Source of the DNA: Micropterus salmoides
Taxonomy: Eukaryota > Chordata > Actinopteri > Centrarchiformes > Centrarchidae
Direction of reading: 5' to 3'
Length of the DNA: 64,000 bases
Assembly: GCF_014851395.1 (NCBI RefSeq)
Contig: NW_024041373.1
Span: 1,485,429 to 1,549,428, forward strand
The number at the start of each line of letters is the position of its first letter. The stretch's first letter is position 1. Positions 1 through 12,217 of this stretch are shown piece after piece. The position numbers and the translations under genes are program-made. The notes under the pieces were generated by a model. That model was given only the letters and a program-made list of their open reading frames with translations. It made no database searches and was not told the origin of the DNA.

Positions 1-785
1 AGAATACAAAGTATGTTTCAAAGGAAGTAGTTTTACTAATATGTATTCTCACAGTATATACAGTATACAATGTCTTATTCCATATATTGTGCATAGTGTG
101 TATGTGGAGACTATATATGTCTGTTGTGTATACATGTGGTAAGTCAAACCAACGTGCACCACTGTTTAAATGGTGGTCTCTCTAAGACCAAGGCTGAAAA
201 ACTGCACCAAGTGTCTGGTACAGTAGACCATTTATATAGCCATTCTAAAGGTCCAGAAAAGTATTGATTTAAAATGTGGTTTAAAATGTACGTCGTCCAA
301 GTCATCAAATATGGATGCTTAGTTTAATGTTGTTTAATGTAACACTACAAGTTTAATGTTGCGTATGTATAATCGGGTGCCACTCAATGTAATGGAAAAA
401 CTTTTTAAAAAACATTTTCTATGTGCCACCCCCTCATTCTGTTCCTTTTATGGTGCATACTACCTGTGAAAAGTTTAATTCAGATATAATAATATTTACT
501 GGTAGCTCAATGGGCTCAGTGTTTTAATATGTACTATAATCAAGATAAAATGTTATTTAATTCAAAATTTCTCTACCAAAGTAAATTAATCCTAAGTATT
601 ATATAGTTATCATTTAACTATTCTTTTTCATATTCTCATTTGTATTATTATTTAGTTTAAATACTATGTAATCAGAATAATATTTTTGGGTTAGCACTAT
701 AGCAGCCGTGGTCAGTAGTATAGTTAACTGTGTGCAGAGTCGCAGGATCCCAGCTGTCATTGTGTGATCCCTGGACAAATCACTA
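1..785. other. AT-rich intergenic DNA, nothing identified
   Basis: The stretch is AT-rich with stop codons in every frame and no motif I recognise. There are short runs of T and A and imperfect GT/TA stretches near the start. I see no gene, splice-bounded exon or transposon end. Confidence 0.6.
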
Positions 786-789
786 GTTC

Positions 790-985
790 ATCACACGGCT
801 AACTCATAGAGACAAGCAATTCATACATACGTTCACACCTAAGGGCAATTTAGAGTCACCAATTAACCTATGCATGTCTTTGGATGATGGGAGGAAGCAG
901 GAGAACATGAGAACCCACACAGACACGGGGAGAACATGCAAACTCCGCAAAGAAAGGCCTGGGCCTCAATCCACGGACATAATGT
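790..985 (-). repeat. Fish interspersed repeat, SINE-like, truncated
   Basis: The segment with GGCAATTTAGAGTCACCAAT, then GCATGTCTTTGG and CACGGGGAGAACATGCAAAC, is a pattern I recognise from very many fish loci. In the family this block is normally followed by a tRNA-like head read on the opposite strand. Here that head has decayed, with only a weak B-box-like CCTCAATCC near 965. I infer a minus-strand, incomplete copy. The exact family name is not certain. The short open frame antisense to it is a by-product of the repeat. Confidence 0.6.
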
Positions 986-1395
986 CTGTGTATGTCTGAC
1001 GGTCTGAGTCGAAGCGTTACGTGCCTAAACCATGTGTAGGGAACTCTCAAGTGTTTTCAAAAATTCTTAAGCTAGGCTCCAAGGTCAGTAGGATAGGATG
1101 TGACAATGGGACAGCGTGCAACATACAGAAGCTTCAATACACTGCTCCTGTTGCAAGGTCCCTACAGTCATTATTGCCATAGCAACCTCCACAACTTCAA
1201 TGTTATGGTTGGCGGCCGTGGTTGGACATTGGAGCTCAACCACTGTTCACTGTGTACACGCACAGAAATGGAACGCAGCATATGATCATGTCACACACAC
1301 ACACACACAGTAAAATGCGTATGACATGAAATCAGATATAGTATACAAACACGTTTAAATATACAATGCACATCATTATAACACAAAAGAAAGGT

Positions 1396-1398
<3 letters not shown>

Positions 1399-1426
<28 letters not shown>
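1399..1426. repeat. (CA)14 microsatellite
   Basis: This is an uninterrupted run of 14 CA units. A shorter CA tract lies about 90 bases upstream (around 1293-1310), and the following 200 bases are rich in ACAC and ATAT steps. Confidence 0.95.
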
Positions 1427-1427
<1 letters not shown>

Positions 1428-1930
1428 GCAATAACACACGCATATGCTATTATATCAAGACCCTTGCTGATTCATACAGAATATATTGTGTGTAAATGAA
1501 AACCTTTGCACACACACATGCATATGTTAGGCTATGTTATCCAAACAAACAGAAAATAAGTCATATATGTACACATACATGTAGAGCATGCACACAAAAT
1601 GCACATATGTGGTCATGTCAAAACCACATACAAAACTAGGAGCATATTTGATGATTATGTTTTCAGATAAACTGAAGAATTAAATGCTCCTCACTAAACA
1701 AATCACAACATATTCTCAATATACAGTAAGTACTTTGACCAGTGAAAGCAGTACCCAATTAATGTTGTAACCACTGAGACTAGAATGCACAGTGCTAGTT
1801 GCGCTAGTCGATACTAAATAATGTTTCAAGGAATTTGTGACTTGTATCATTTTTGATTTGAAAATGTGTCTGCTGTTGTAAGAAGAAGTAACCCGTGAAG
1901 ACAATTTAGACATACTGATTTATAGTCAAT

Positions 1931-2144
1931 GGACTGCACATACATAGCGCCTTTCTAGTCTTCCGACCACTTTAAGTGCTTGACACCTATTCACACAAAT
2001 TCATATATTGATAGCAGAGGCTGCCATGGTGCCAACTGCCCATCAGAAACGGGAACTAAAACTTCACACACAGCAAATTTGGGGTTCAGGATCTTGACAA
2101 GGGACACGTCAACATGCAGACTGGAGGAGCCGGGGATCGCACCA
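1931..2144 (-). repeat. tRNA-derived fish SINE, 5'-truncated
   Basis: Read on the minus strand it starts at a B-box-like GATCCCCGGCTCCTCC. It continues through a body with GTCAAGATCCTGAACCCCAA and ends in the family tail GACTAGAAAGGCGCTATGTA. The copy at 24953-25165 has the same order of blocks and a complete tRNA-like head, so this one has lost its 5' head, including the A box. An ACAC tract abuts its truncated end. Confidence 0.75.
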
Positions 2145-2410
2145 CACACACACACATACACACTTTTATTTTTTAATTCAAGAATGCACACATTTGCTGG
2201 CTAATCCATACTAATCTGCACTATCTGCAAATAAAATGTCTGTGCATCCATGTGGGTGTGTGTAAATGCCTGCTTACTACTGGGCATGTTTGACAACTCA
2301 TCCATACTAATGCTTCCACCAGCCCAAACACACTACAAGTCATGGACAGTAGAATCACACGTCTTCTCTTTTTCCTTCTGTCACAATAGCCTCATGTGAT
2401 CTATACGTGT

Positions 2411-2446
2411 ATGTGTGTGTGTATATATATGTGTGTGTGTGTGTGT
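2411..2446. repeat. TG/TA microsatellite
   Basis: An alternating purine-pyrimidine tract made of TG units interrupted by a short TATATA block. It is simple sequence with no coding potential. Confidence 0.9.
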
Positions 2447-2449
2447 TTT

Positions 2450-3379
2450 CCTCTGTACACATCTACTTCTCTGACCTGCAGATCGGGTTTCTCACCCAAC
2501 TATAAGGCTCACACAAATGGAACAAAATTCAAAGGACTTTTAATAACAGATTTTTGTGCTTTTAAAAAGTAAATGCAGGTGTTTCATGTTTTCTACTCTG
2601 CTGTTGCTTTTTGTCCTGTATGTTTCTGTGAATTGCTGAGTGAGTCCTGGAATGTGGCACTGAACTACATTTGTGGATTTTCTTTGTCACTTTTGAGTCA
2701 ACTTTTTGGATCTCAGGTCTTTCTGAAAAGAATGAATGTTGATCTCAGTGAGAGTATCTGATTAAATAAAAGATAAAAAATGACTCCAACTTGCCTTGAT
2801 CGCCCACACAGTCTGTCTTGTTTGTTTTTCCTCTCTGCTGTCATTCTTTCTACTTTGTCATCCCGTCAGTTTCTTTGTGTTACGGTTTGGACTGCCACTA
2901 TTGTGCATGTGTCCACACATCATTTCTGTGCATATTCATCTGCCTCTATAACTTGTATGTGTATGTATTCATACTGTAGGTCTAAATCTGCGTGTGTGTT
3001 TGGCACGTTTACTGCTTCCCTTATTGTCTCGTTAGAGAAACAGACTCCAGCCATCATACTCAGGACTGCACCAGGGACCCATTTACATCAAAATATACTG
3101 CGTGCATGCACATTTTTGACCACGAGTATGAGCGCTACATACACACTTTCACATGAGCACACATCACTGCAAATCTAAATGTTCAAGTATCATAGATCAA
3201 GAGAAACAAACTATTAAGGGATAGTGAAAAAGGGTGCAGATTAATTATGTAAATAAATACACAAGATGGGTTCAACTTTCCAATAATTAGTCAATGAAAG
3301 GCCCCCAAATATTCTGAATACTTCTCTATGTTTCATAGTTGAATGATTGTATGCTTGCCTAGTTGTGTAAAAAACATCT
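2450..3379. other. Intergenic DNA, no gene recognised
   Basis: A 132-codon open frame on the plus strand (2780-3178) lies here. It is rich in Ser, Thr, Cys and His, has no domain I recognise, is not bounded by splice sites and sits in T-rich DNA. I treat it as a chance frame. Confidence 0.5.
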
Positions 3380-3660
3380 CATTTAAAGTGGTCATAATTA
3401 GGCTCATTTTCAGGTTCATAGTTTTATTTAGGAGTTGTACCAGAACAGGTTTACATGTTTTTATTTTCAAAAAACACCATATTTGTTGTCATATTGCACA
3501 TTGCTGTTGCTCCTCTTTTCACCCTGCGTGTTGAATGCTCTATTTTAGCTACAGAGTGATGCGTCTCACTTCTACAAGATCTTTGTTGGGAGTTGCACAT
3601 ATGCAGTATCTACTTAAGAACTACTAGCCAAACAGAAGCAGAGTAGGGTGCATCCTGAAT
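3380..3660 (+). repeat. Fragment of an unnamed common fish repeat, probably a DNA transposon
   Basis: The order of blocks TTTAAAGTGG, CTCATTTTCAGGTTCATAG, CAAAAAACACCATATTTG, TTTAGCTACAGAGTGA and GGGAGTTGCACAT is one I have met at many fish loci, which suggests a high-copy non-autonomous element. No intact terminal repeats or target duplication are visible, so the edges are approximate. Classification as a DNA transposon is inference. Confidence 0.4.
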
Positions 3661-5180
3661 AGCCAGTAAACACAGCTTCAGTTCAGCTGTATATGTTCAC
3701 GGACCAGCTTTGCAACATAGATTGGAGCAAGAGTTGCAGACCGGTAAGTTAATCTGTAAGTGCACTGTCTCTACATCACAGCAACAACTTTATGTGTACA
3801 TTGTCAGTAGTTAGTCCTCTTTATGAGTGTCCGTTGTTGGTGTTAATTGGAAAGTAGAAAAAGTAAAAACTAAAAGTAGAAAAAGACCAAAACTAGGAAG
3901 AGGGAGAGGGAGCCACTCTTGGCGGCGCTCTTAGTATCTTGATCATTATAACTAAATCATACATAAGATCAATATAGACACATTAATTTAACATTGGCAA
4001 ATATAAAGTTAACTTACTAGCAGCATTATCCGTTGTGGGACCCTCTATATTGCTTATCACACTATCATAGTAGCTAGCGTACCTTAGCATCAACAAGTAC
4101 CAATTCATTGTAGATACGTAACTTAGGTTAGACGACCAGTCAATTCAGCAAATGACGTACGAGTTTGGGGGCCCCCTGGCGGCTGCGAGGCCCTAAGCAG
4201 TGCCTAAGTTGGCATATAGGAGGGGCCATCAGAGAGAAAGGCATCAACAAAACAGGAACTTAAATGCTTACAATGAGGGGTAAATAAAAAAAGATCATAC
4301 GGAATGCTTCAATTCATAATAATCTGATGAATGTGTGATTTTCAGATCACAAAAGAAATGTGACTAACAAGGGTTGTTCTTGTCTTTAACGTAGCTTTAC
4401 ATTAAAAAGACGGTATGCAGTCAGACTTTCATCTGCACCCTGTCTGTATTTTCAGGGTATATTTCCACTCTCCATCAGTCAGTGTATGTATGCCAATGAG
4501 TCTCTTTATGGAAGTGTTTGTGCGTCTGGATGTGTATTTTTGAACAGCAAACCTCCCTCCCTCTCCGTCTCACTACCATAAACGCTCTCTCTCTACCCTA
4601 CTCCCTCTCCATCTCTCTCTCGCTCTCTGATATACATAGCAATGACCCCTGTCCCAGTCATGCCGGCACCATGCTGGGAATTCCATCTAAGCAGAAAAAC
4701 AAGTGGAGATTGTTATGCAAATGGGTATGTGGTGGGCCTTGTGCAGGAGGAAAAAATGGAGATGTTGGTATCCTTATGTGTGCGGTGGGAAGAGGCGAGA
4801 GAGAAAAAAAGATACAGTAGTAGTAGATACAGACACAGAGCAAGAGAAGGGAAAAAAGACTAAAATCAAAAGAAAGTACAAACAAAAATGGAGGATGCAG
4901 AAAATGCAGACAAGATGGCATGATAAGATGCTGTTTTGAATGCATGTTTACAGGAATAAAATCCCCCATAGGCAGGTGATCTATACCTGCTGCATGTGTC
5001 TACCATGTAAGACATCCTCAGTGATCAGCCAGGAAGAGTGTGCGTGTGTGTGCATCATGCAAATGAGTCTCTTTTTGTGGCGAGGGTTTGTATATTTTGC
5101 ATATATCATATGTATGTCTGTCTGTCTGTATGTATGTATGTTTCTGGAAATGCTTACTCCCATGCATTCTCTTCCTGTCA
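3661..5180. other. Intergenic DNA with a CT-rich patch
   Basis: No gene is recognised. A CT-rich simple stretch runs from about 4550 to 4630. A short GGGGGCCCCCTGGCGGC block near 4168 resembles debris of another fish repeat, but too little is left to classify. Open frames here overlap each other on both strands and look random. Confidence 0.5.
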
Positions 5181-5199
5181 ACATCAGGACACATACACC

Positions 5200-5275
5200 G
5201 ACATAAACACACACACGCACACACACACACGTACACACACAGAGGAACGCACAAATACACACACATGCACACAAA
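5200..5275. repeat. CA-rich simple sequence
   Basis: Imperfect ACAC/CATA repeats over about 75 bases. They create several short Thr/His-rich and Val/Cys-rich open frames on the two strands, none of which should be read as genes. Confidence 0.85.
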
Positions 5276-5521
5276 CAGCATGAAGAGCTAGGAGGTAATG
5301 AAGGGAAATAGCAGGTCAGTTACTGTTTAATTGTCATTGCACTTCATTGGGAACACATCAATCCTACACTGCTTCACTGAGCAGAACACAATGGCTTCTT
5401 ACTCACAGGTACAGATACACATAAATGCATTAAAATAAGTTGTACAAGCCCTACATGATAAAGTACATGATCACATGTGATAGTGTCATCTCTCTTTCCT
5501 TTAGTATATACTTATATACAC

Positions 5522-5529
5522 CTAATTTC
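5522..5529. repeat. Left 8-bp target-site duplication of hAT element
   Basis: CTAATTTC directly precedes the left terminus TAGGGCTG and is repeated exactly at 6252-6259 after the right terminus. A perfect 8-bp duplication is the hallmark of hAT-superfamily insertion. Confidence 0.9.
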
Positions 5530-6251
5530 TAGGGCTGTCCCCGACTAAGGATTTACATAGTCGAATCTGAATCATCAGGTCCTGCCTATAGTTGACTGAT
5601 AGTCGAATCTTGTGTGTTTTTGTGCGCGGTGAGTGTGAGCTGGGGTGGGGGGTTACACACGGTATCTCCGCTTTAATCTTGAGAAGCTGCAGTGCTGCAG
5701 TCTTTATTCCAGCTAAACTGAGGCTTTTTGAAGACCTTTTCTCTCTCTCTCTCTCTCTCTCTCCTGTCATTCACCGGTCTTGGGTGAGTTTTGCGTGCAT
5801 GCCGTGCTGCCGACAACTACATGCACAACACGGTTCTTCGCGTGTCTATTTCAAATGGCCAGCTATTTAAAAACAATATAATATTCTTTGTGTGGTTCAT
5901 CAATGGTGATAAATTATTCGAAAGTCCCGTGAGGTGCAGACAACTCGGCACAACAGCGGTGAAGCCGGGGCTCCGTCTCTTCAGCAAGTGTTCCTCTTCC
6001 GCCACCACACACACACACTAACGCCTACACATGTGCACTGACGACCCAGGGTTAGAATTTAGGATTTATTTACGCACTTTTAAAAACATTTATTGAAAGT
6101 TTTATTCTTTTCACATGTTTATTTACAGCATTAAACGTTGAAATGTATATTGTAATAGGCTGTATATTAACTTACTGATAGAAAACTTAGTAGTTCTATG
6201 TAAAATCAGAAGTCCGCCCATCGAATCTTCAACTATTGGGGGTCAGCCCTA
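5530..6251. mobile_element. Non-autonomous hAT element (722 bp), intact ends
   Basis: The element begins TAGGGCTGTCCCC, and its right end read in reverse begins TAGGGCTGACCCC. That gives a 13-bp terminal inverted repeat with one mismatch. It is flanked by the perfect 8-bp duplication CTAATTTC. The subterminal motif TCGAATCT occurs at about 5561, 5603 and 6221, consistent with transposase-binding repeats. No transposase is encoded, so the copy depends on an autonomous relative. A (CT)11 tract sits inside at 5740-5763. A second, 3'-truncated copy is at 51820-52060. The intact duplication suggests a fairly recent insertion. Confidence 0.9.
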
Positions 6252-6259
6252 CTAATTTC
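6252..6259. repeat. Right 8-bp target-site duplication of hAT element
   Basis: This is an exact repeat of CTAATTTC from 5522-5529, directly after the right terminus of the element. Confidence 0.9.
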
Positions 6260-9085
6260 CTTCGGCTAAAACACTTATGGTTTAGGGAAATATCATGATT
6301 TTGGTTAAGAATCATATTTTAAAAAAATTGAAAAAACAAGATGAAATCAATCTCATGTCTCATGTAAGAACTTGTAATGTTTTTATTGACATTTGAAAAG
6401 TGTAATATTTGTTCTGTAATGATCAAATTCAGTTATACTCAGTGGGGTGTGGTCATAATTTCACTGTCCGTCTGACCCAGTGCAGGCCAGTACCAGTAGC
6501 TTTTGTTCTCCTTACTATAAAATGGAGAAGGCAAGCACATATCACATAGCTGATATCTGGCATTTTGAGACAATCAACAAAGTCTGCAGACACATCCGCA
6601 GACAGTCTTGTCAGTGTGGCTGCAGTGGAACAATGTTAGAGAAGTTGGTGATAATGTTAGTTTGAAGCCGTAAATGTCTTCAGTCACCATCAGGTTTCTA
6701 AATGTTAACATGTTTCTCCGAGAGGGATCCAACTGCAGACCTCCACTGTCAGGCCGGTCAGTTTTTTACGTCCCCACAAGACGTAACGTAACGCATTCTC
6801 GGTTGTTTCGCTGCTCTACACATCGCGACAGCGGTAGGTGACTGATTAGCATTATCAAAACATCGAGTAAAGTCTGAATGCATTGCTCTTGGTATATGTT
6901 CGCCGTAAATAGCTACCGCTGTCAATACTGTACATCAAAATCACACAAATTAAAGAATGTTACACGTGTGTAAGTTAGGCTGGCCTATTTGTTGTTGTAC
7001 ATAGGCAACGTTAGGCTACGCCAACGGTGGCAAGAGTTAGCTCCTGAAGTAGCAGGATTAGCTTTTTTTCCCCTTTGGATAACGTAAGCTACTCATACTG
7101 TATGAAGCTACTGTGTTCGTTTTTGGTAAAGCATTTTGTAAGGGTATAGGTTTGCATTTGTCTCAACAGGTTGACGACGCTCAGGTTAGTTATTTTTACA
7201 AAGGAAGATAAAATAAAAATCTGTATCGTTTAGACCGTTCGGTGTAGCTTTTCACACTTAACGTTAAACAGTGTGCAAAGACTGGCTGTATGAATTGATT
7301 TTAGTTGAATTGAAGTTTATGTACTACGACAGTGTTTTCATACCCTTTCCTGAAGAAAGTTACCCCCCTATTTAACACACATGGTTATTTAAACAGTTAT
7401 CCACATAAAGATACTACTCCTCACCACATCCACTTTTGGCATATTCTATATTGCGTGATTTAGATGCAGTATATATAGCAGTAGCTATTGACGGAGAACA
7501 TAGATATCTTTTTAAACGTTTTGGATAATGCAAGTCAGTCACTGCTGCCAACTCCATTTCTAACTGTGTAATCTGTGTGTGTACAGTGAATAAAGGAAAA
7601 GTATTATTACAGTAGGCTAATAACTTTGTGTCTCCATTCATTTTTAAAAAGTAGATATTTACAAAATTATCGATACAGGTATACATGTTGTATCGCATGT
7701 GTGTTAATTTTTACAGATTTTACAGTTTGATAGTCCACATAGTCCAGCAGGGTTCTAGTTATGGTCCATAAGGAGGGTCTGAGCTCATCATGCATCAACC
7801 ATTATTTTTAATCACAAATGTACATTATATTAATAAGATGAACACACTAAAATAAACACGTTTTCCAAATGAACTATGCTGCGCACCACATGAATGTCAT
7901 TACGACATGATTAATAAAATTAATATGATACCATAAAGGGTTTATTTATTATTATTTCAGGCTTTTAAAACTTACACTTTGTTGCAGTATCACACACATC
8001 TGGGGCAAGTAGTGGGCTGCTGTGTGTAAGAGAAAGTGTCGATGGCCATTGAAAACCCACTATCAGTCGACCACTACAAGTAAGTGCTTTGCTGAACAGA
8101 TAATCATGAAACCAAACCATCTGAGAACTATTGTGAAGAAGAAGCATTTAAAACATTCTGCACCATAGATGGAAAAATCATAGATTAAGGTAAGGCTATT
8201 TGCTGACTATGCAAAAGGCAGAGTAGGAGTCAGGATGCAGCTAGCCTGGTTTAACATTAAGAAAAATAGGACTACTAATACCTCAAATGCCACTAATTAA
8301 CATGTTGTATCTTCTTTGTATAAAGCAAGTAACATTCATCCTGCATTGCTTCTGTGCTTACACATTTCACTTTACACAGCTGTCACTCACAGAGAAATAT
8401 AAACAATTTTAATGATTCAATGTATACCAATTAATCTACAAATAAAGATTACATGATATTTCACCTTTAGCTTACCCAAACACTTGTGGTTCGGCAACTG
8501 CCTACCCAGCGGCTTCTGAACCTGCGGAATTATAAAGTTTTTTAAAGTTCGACAAAAATGTTCTAAACTGTTTTTATAACACTTGCTCACATCAAGATAG
8601 GCTTTAAGAAGTTGATGTTGACAGTTTTTATCAACTACTAACCTAGAAAATACAGATAAGATTCAGCAGCAATGAAGGCACGGTGTATTCAGTTCGCCAT
8701 CCAGAATTACCCGGAGTGCAGTTGCTCCCGTGCCAATAGTTCCACCTGGATGCTGCATTCACAATATATACATGAAAAATAAAATTACGTGTTTGTCACT
8801 TACAGCATATGGGATAATATTAGACCCCGTGGAAAAAATGACCGCTGCGCTACTTGAATTAAAAAGACACAATGACTATTGTGGATATTTTCAATGTAAA
8901 TGTTTATTCATCATTAAAAAGTAACCTGGTCAGCATTACTTTCCCAATGTTTTTGCTACTGTTTAAAAAGTTTGAATATGTATTTGTGAGTGTGCACATC
9001 TGTGTTGATGTGTGTATGCATCTGTAGCCCATTACTCACTTACACTATTTCTATGAATCTCACTATTTCTCAATTTTTTGAGAAA
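6260..9085. other. Intergenic DNA with one CpG-rich patch
   Basis: I see no gene. The part around 6770-6850 is unusually rich in CpG for its AT-rich surroundings, with repeated AACG/TCG steps. It could be a small regulatory island or the interior of an old DNA transposon. The rest is AT-rich with scattered stops. Confidence 0.45.
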
Positions 9086-9255
9086 CTTCTCACAGACAAA
9101 CACACACACTCTGACTCACACTGTCTCTTCCACTTTCGCTGTTTATCTCTCACACACAAACACCACTCTCCCCCTCACTGTCACTGCTTCTTTCTCAATC
9201 TCTCTCTTTCCCCCTGTGCTTTGCTTTCAGACACGCTTGCAAACACGCACACTTG
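9086..9255. repeat. CA/CT-rich low-complexity tract
   Basis: Short ACACAC and CTCTC blocks are mixed over about 170 bases. The overlapping Thr/His/Ser-rich open frames are products of this composition. Confidence 0.7.
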
Positions 9256-11440
9256 ATCGTTATCCAACAGTGTCATCAATTATTAGGTCTGGTTTATGAA
9301 ACCCCGGTGCAACTCGCCACCAAACACTCCGTTTGTATTGCTATTCATAGTGGACACTGATCCCACACACTTTTTTGGGAGGGTTGCTTTGTCTTGAATG
9401 AAGGTTGCATCAGTTTACATCAGCAGCAGACACAGTGGCAAGCTGTGAGGGCAGCGCCTTGTAAAGAGAACCATAGAACAGACCACAGATCACATCACCT
9501 TAAATTCAGTCTTTACACTTACCTTTAAATGTTGGGATTGATTTAGATGCTAATGGCCTTTAAACCTCACGTGAACCTGAGTGAATGAGGATTTGGCTGC
9601 GATAAGACCCGAAGCCTATGCGAAGCAAAAGTACCAAGTGTTGAAGTGTTGTGCTGATTCAGGGTTATCAACACAAGTTAATTAAAAACACAATGTTATT
9701 ACAATATATGGCTCAAGTAGGAATACAATCAAAATCACATTAAACTCTACAGTATAAAGCATTATTTGTGACAGAAAATTAATTAGCAACAATTTTAATA
9801 ATCAATTAATTGTTTCTGTGCCAGTGTCTGGTTTCACCCTCCTAAATGTGATGATTGGCTGCTTTCCTTTGTCTGTAATGATAGTATATTTTGTATATTG
9901 ACTATATGTTGGTTTTGGTTGGACAAAATAAGCAATTTGAATATGTCCTCTTGGACTCGTTCACTTTTTGGCATTTCGTTTTAGAAAAATAATGAATCCA
10001 ATATTGAAGGAATCTTCAGATTAATTAAAAGTGCAAATAGTTATTTGCAAGTTCACAGACACTGATACTGTAGCTATATGATTGCAGTTGCAGCTGTAGC
10101 TCTAAAATCACTTTTTACATAATTGTTATATTAAAACATTAGTTTGTGTTTGGTTGGTATTGGAGATCCAGCTGCACTATATTTTTACTGCGCAGATCCT
10201 CCTGAAAACACTGAAAAGAATTTCAGTAATGGCACATGTAGTAGCTACTACTACTAATTGCTAGAAGAAGCGCCATCCAGAATCTCCAGGAACCATTTTT
10301 CTTACTGCTGCAGTAAGTTTTAGTTGATCAAATTTTCAAGTCTTAAGTTAATATTAGCAATATCGGTTAATGTGAACTGAACTGCATTTGTATGAAAATA
10401 TTTTATTGGTGTCACATTTGTCAACATTTTTTGTCGAACTGAACAATTTCTAGCATGAAATTGGTAACGTAGATGGCTAATCTAGCTCACTCTTGCTATC
10501 GGTTGGAGATAATGAATGTTGCTAGCTAATATCTTAAAAAACAGGTTTTTCTTTTCACGTGCAACTGCTAAAGCCTACACTTTATATTGACTTTCGATGA
10601 ACTTAGCCTTACAACCCTGAGAGCACAATGGCGAAGAAGGAGGAAGCATACAGCTTTTGGAGTAATGTCAATCTGATGAGGAGTTTGCTTCAGAGGGCTC
10701 ATCTTTACCAGAGTTGTCACCATAAGGAGCATCCAACAGGTCATCATCCAGTACAGACTCAGCAATAATAATTGAATCTGAGACTGAAAGACCCACTGAC
10801 AGCAACATTGCAAGAGATGTAAGTTATCTTTAAACTGGGGTCTGAGGAGTTTTAACCGAAGCCACCAATAGCTGATATTTTGTACGAATATTCAATACCT
10901 TTAATTTTGAAATTGAAGAAAAAACCCAAAAAAAACAAGAATACATGTAATGATGACCAAAAAAATAAGAGAAAAAAAAAAGTGGCTTTCTGATGGTACA
11001 AGAAGAAAAGATGGTGAACAACATACTCACTGCAGATAAGGTAGTGTCATGGGTACGTGAATGTGCATTAAAATGGACATTTTGTTTTTACTACTGTTTA
11101 AAATTTTAGGTGTTCATAATTATTCCAGTGTTAAATTTTTAATTCTAAGTTTCTCCATAGCAAGAGAATCATGTAAACTGTCATCATCAACATGGTGAAG
11201 TGTGGCATGTCACCTTAAAGGGTTACATTATTATTTTTTTAAAAATCACTTTCTCACCCAGAGGTGATTATGGTTGAATAGTCACCACCATAGTTGCATT
11301 TCTGATTATAATGCTATTGATCATGGGTGGCTGACAACAGGAAAATTAGCAAAACATGCAAAGCAAATTCACAAAGTACTTGTGCAGCATAGGCCTTGAA
11401 GGACACAGATTCAAAGAATAGTTTTTCAAGTATTAACATT
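9256..11440. other. Mostly unassigned; possible upstream remnants of the 11.4-14.1 kb pseudogene
   Basis: No intact gene. Around 10660-10820 a Ser/Asp/Glu-rich plus-strand frame, interrupted by one stop, ends near GATGTAAGT, which looks like a splice donor. Around 10995-11040 a short frame ends at AAGGTAGTG. These could be decayed upstream exons of the same gene copy, but the similarity is too weak to claim. Confidence 0.3.
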
Positions 11441-11451
11441 AGTATGCACCC

Positions 11452-11508
11452 ATGCTGTCATTTCTTTCTGAAAGCATTTTCCCAAGATTCCTGGATCCAT
11501 CAGGCTTG
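11452..11508 (+). pseudogene. Pseudogene exon block A (IFPRFLDPSGL)
   Basis: The frame ends with the residues IFPRFLDPSGL and is followed at once by the donor GTAAGA. Joining to the next block gives GL|IDQDF without a frame change. That fits the family pattern as I remember it. The 5' limit is arbitrary because no acceptor is obvious. Confidence 0.5.
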
Positions 11509-11591
11509 GTAAGACATAAAATGAATCATTGACAGCTTTGTGTTTGCTTCTCTAATGTGTTTTTTCCCCAATGGTATGTTGTGTGTTAAAG

Positions 11592-11648
11592 ATTGACCAA
11601 GACTTCACAATGGTCTTTGGTGAGGAAGTGTCTAGTAAATTCAAGTAA
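11592..11648 (+). pseudogene. Pseudogene exon block B (IDQDFTMVFGEE), ends in a stop
   Basis: It follows GTGTTAAAG, a weak acceptor. The frame reads IDQDFTMVFGEEVSSKFK and then reaches TAA at 11646-11648. The premature stop shows that this copy cannot make the full product. Confidence 0.5.
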
Positions 11649-11937
11649 AATGACGCACATTGCCTGTATTATCTGCACAAAGGAGCTGGATGATGGCGGG
11701 AGGTGTTAATTGGAGACAGTAGATTTCACATGCCTTTAAGGCACTGTATTCCCTGTGAAGTCAATACAATATATCATTGGACCATACCATTGTTCATTCA
11801 TGTTTTGGCCCCTTTATTACAAGTCACATGACCATTTTCCAAATCACACTGTGGGTTTTTAGATTGATGATAGATTGATTATTTTTTCCAATCTTACAGG
11901 CAGCCATTGGAGACTTGAAATTTAGTAGACTGTACTA

Positions 11938-12051
11938 GACTGTGAGGTGGCTGTCCTCCTTTTTCTTGTTCACCTGTTAACATCCAAGGACAAGAAGTCT
12001 TCAAAGATTAGCACATCCAATTCTGCTGACCATCTGATGAAGTTCATGAAG
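11938..12051 (+). pseudogene. Pseudogene exon block C
   Basis: A Leu/Val-rich segment (EVAVLLFLVHLL) runs into a Lys/Ser-rich linker and the end DHLMKFMK. The donor GT at 12052 then begins GTATTG. A pyrimidine-rich acceptor TTTCCAATCTTACAG lies a little upstream, near 11900, but the frame from there is interrupted. Confidence 0.55.
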
Positions 12052-12217
12052 GTATTGTGAAATGAATTGCACATACAAAAACCAAAATAATAGCGCACTT
12101 CAAACACTGGAATAGTTTATCTTACTTGTAGGCACCTGTACTGGTACTCATCACCAAATTCCAAATTTTAGTCATAATCATTGTATGTGATTCATTCACT
12201 CTCTTTCTCGCTCTCAG

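Noticed and set aside
2780..3178. 132-codon plus-strand frame
   Set aside because: T-rich DNA gives a Ser/Thr/Cys/His-rich chance frame. There are no domains, splice sites or promoter.
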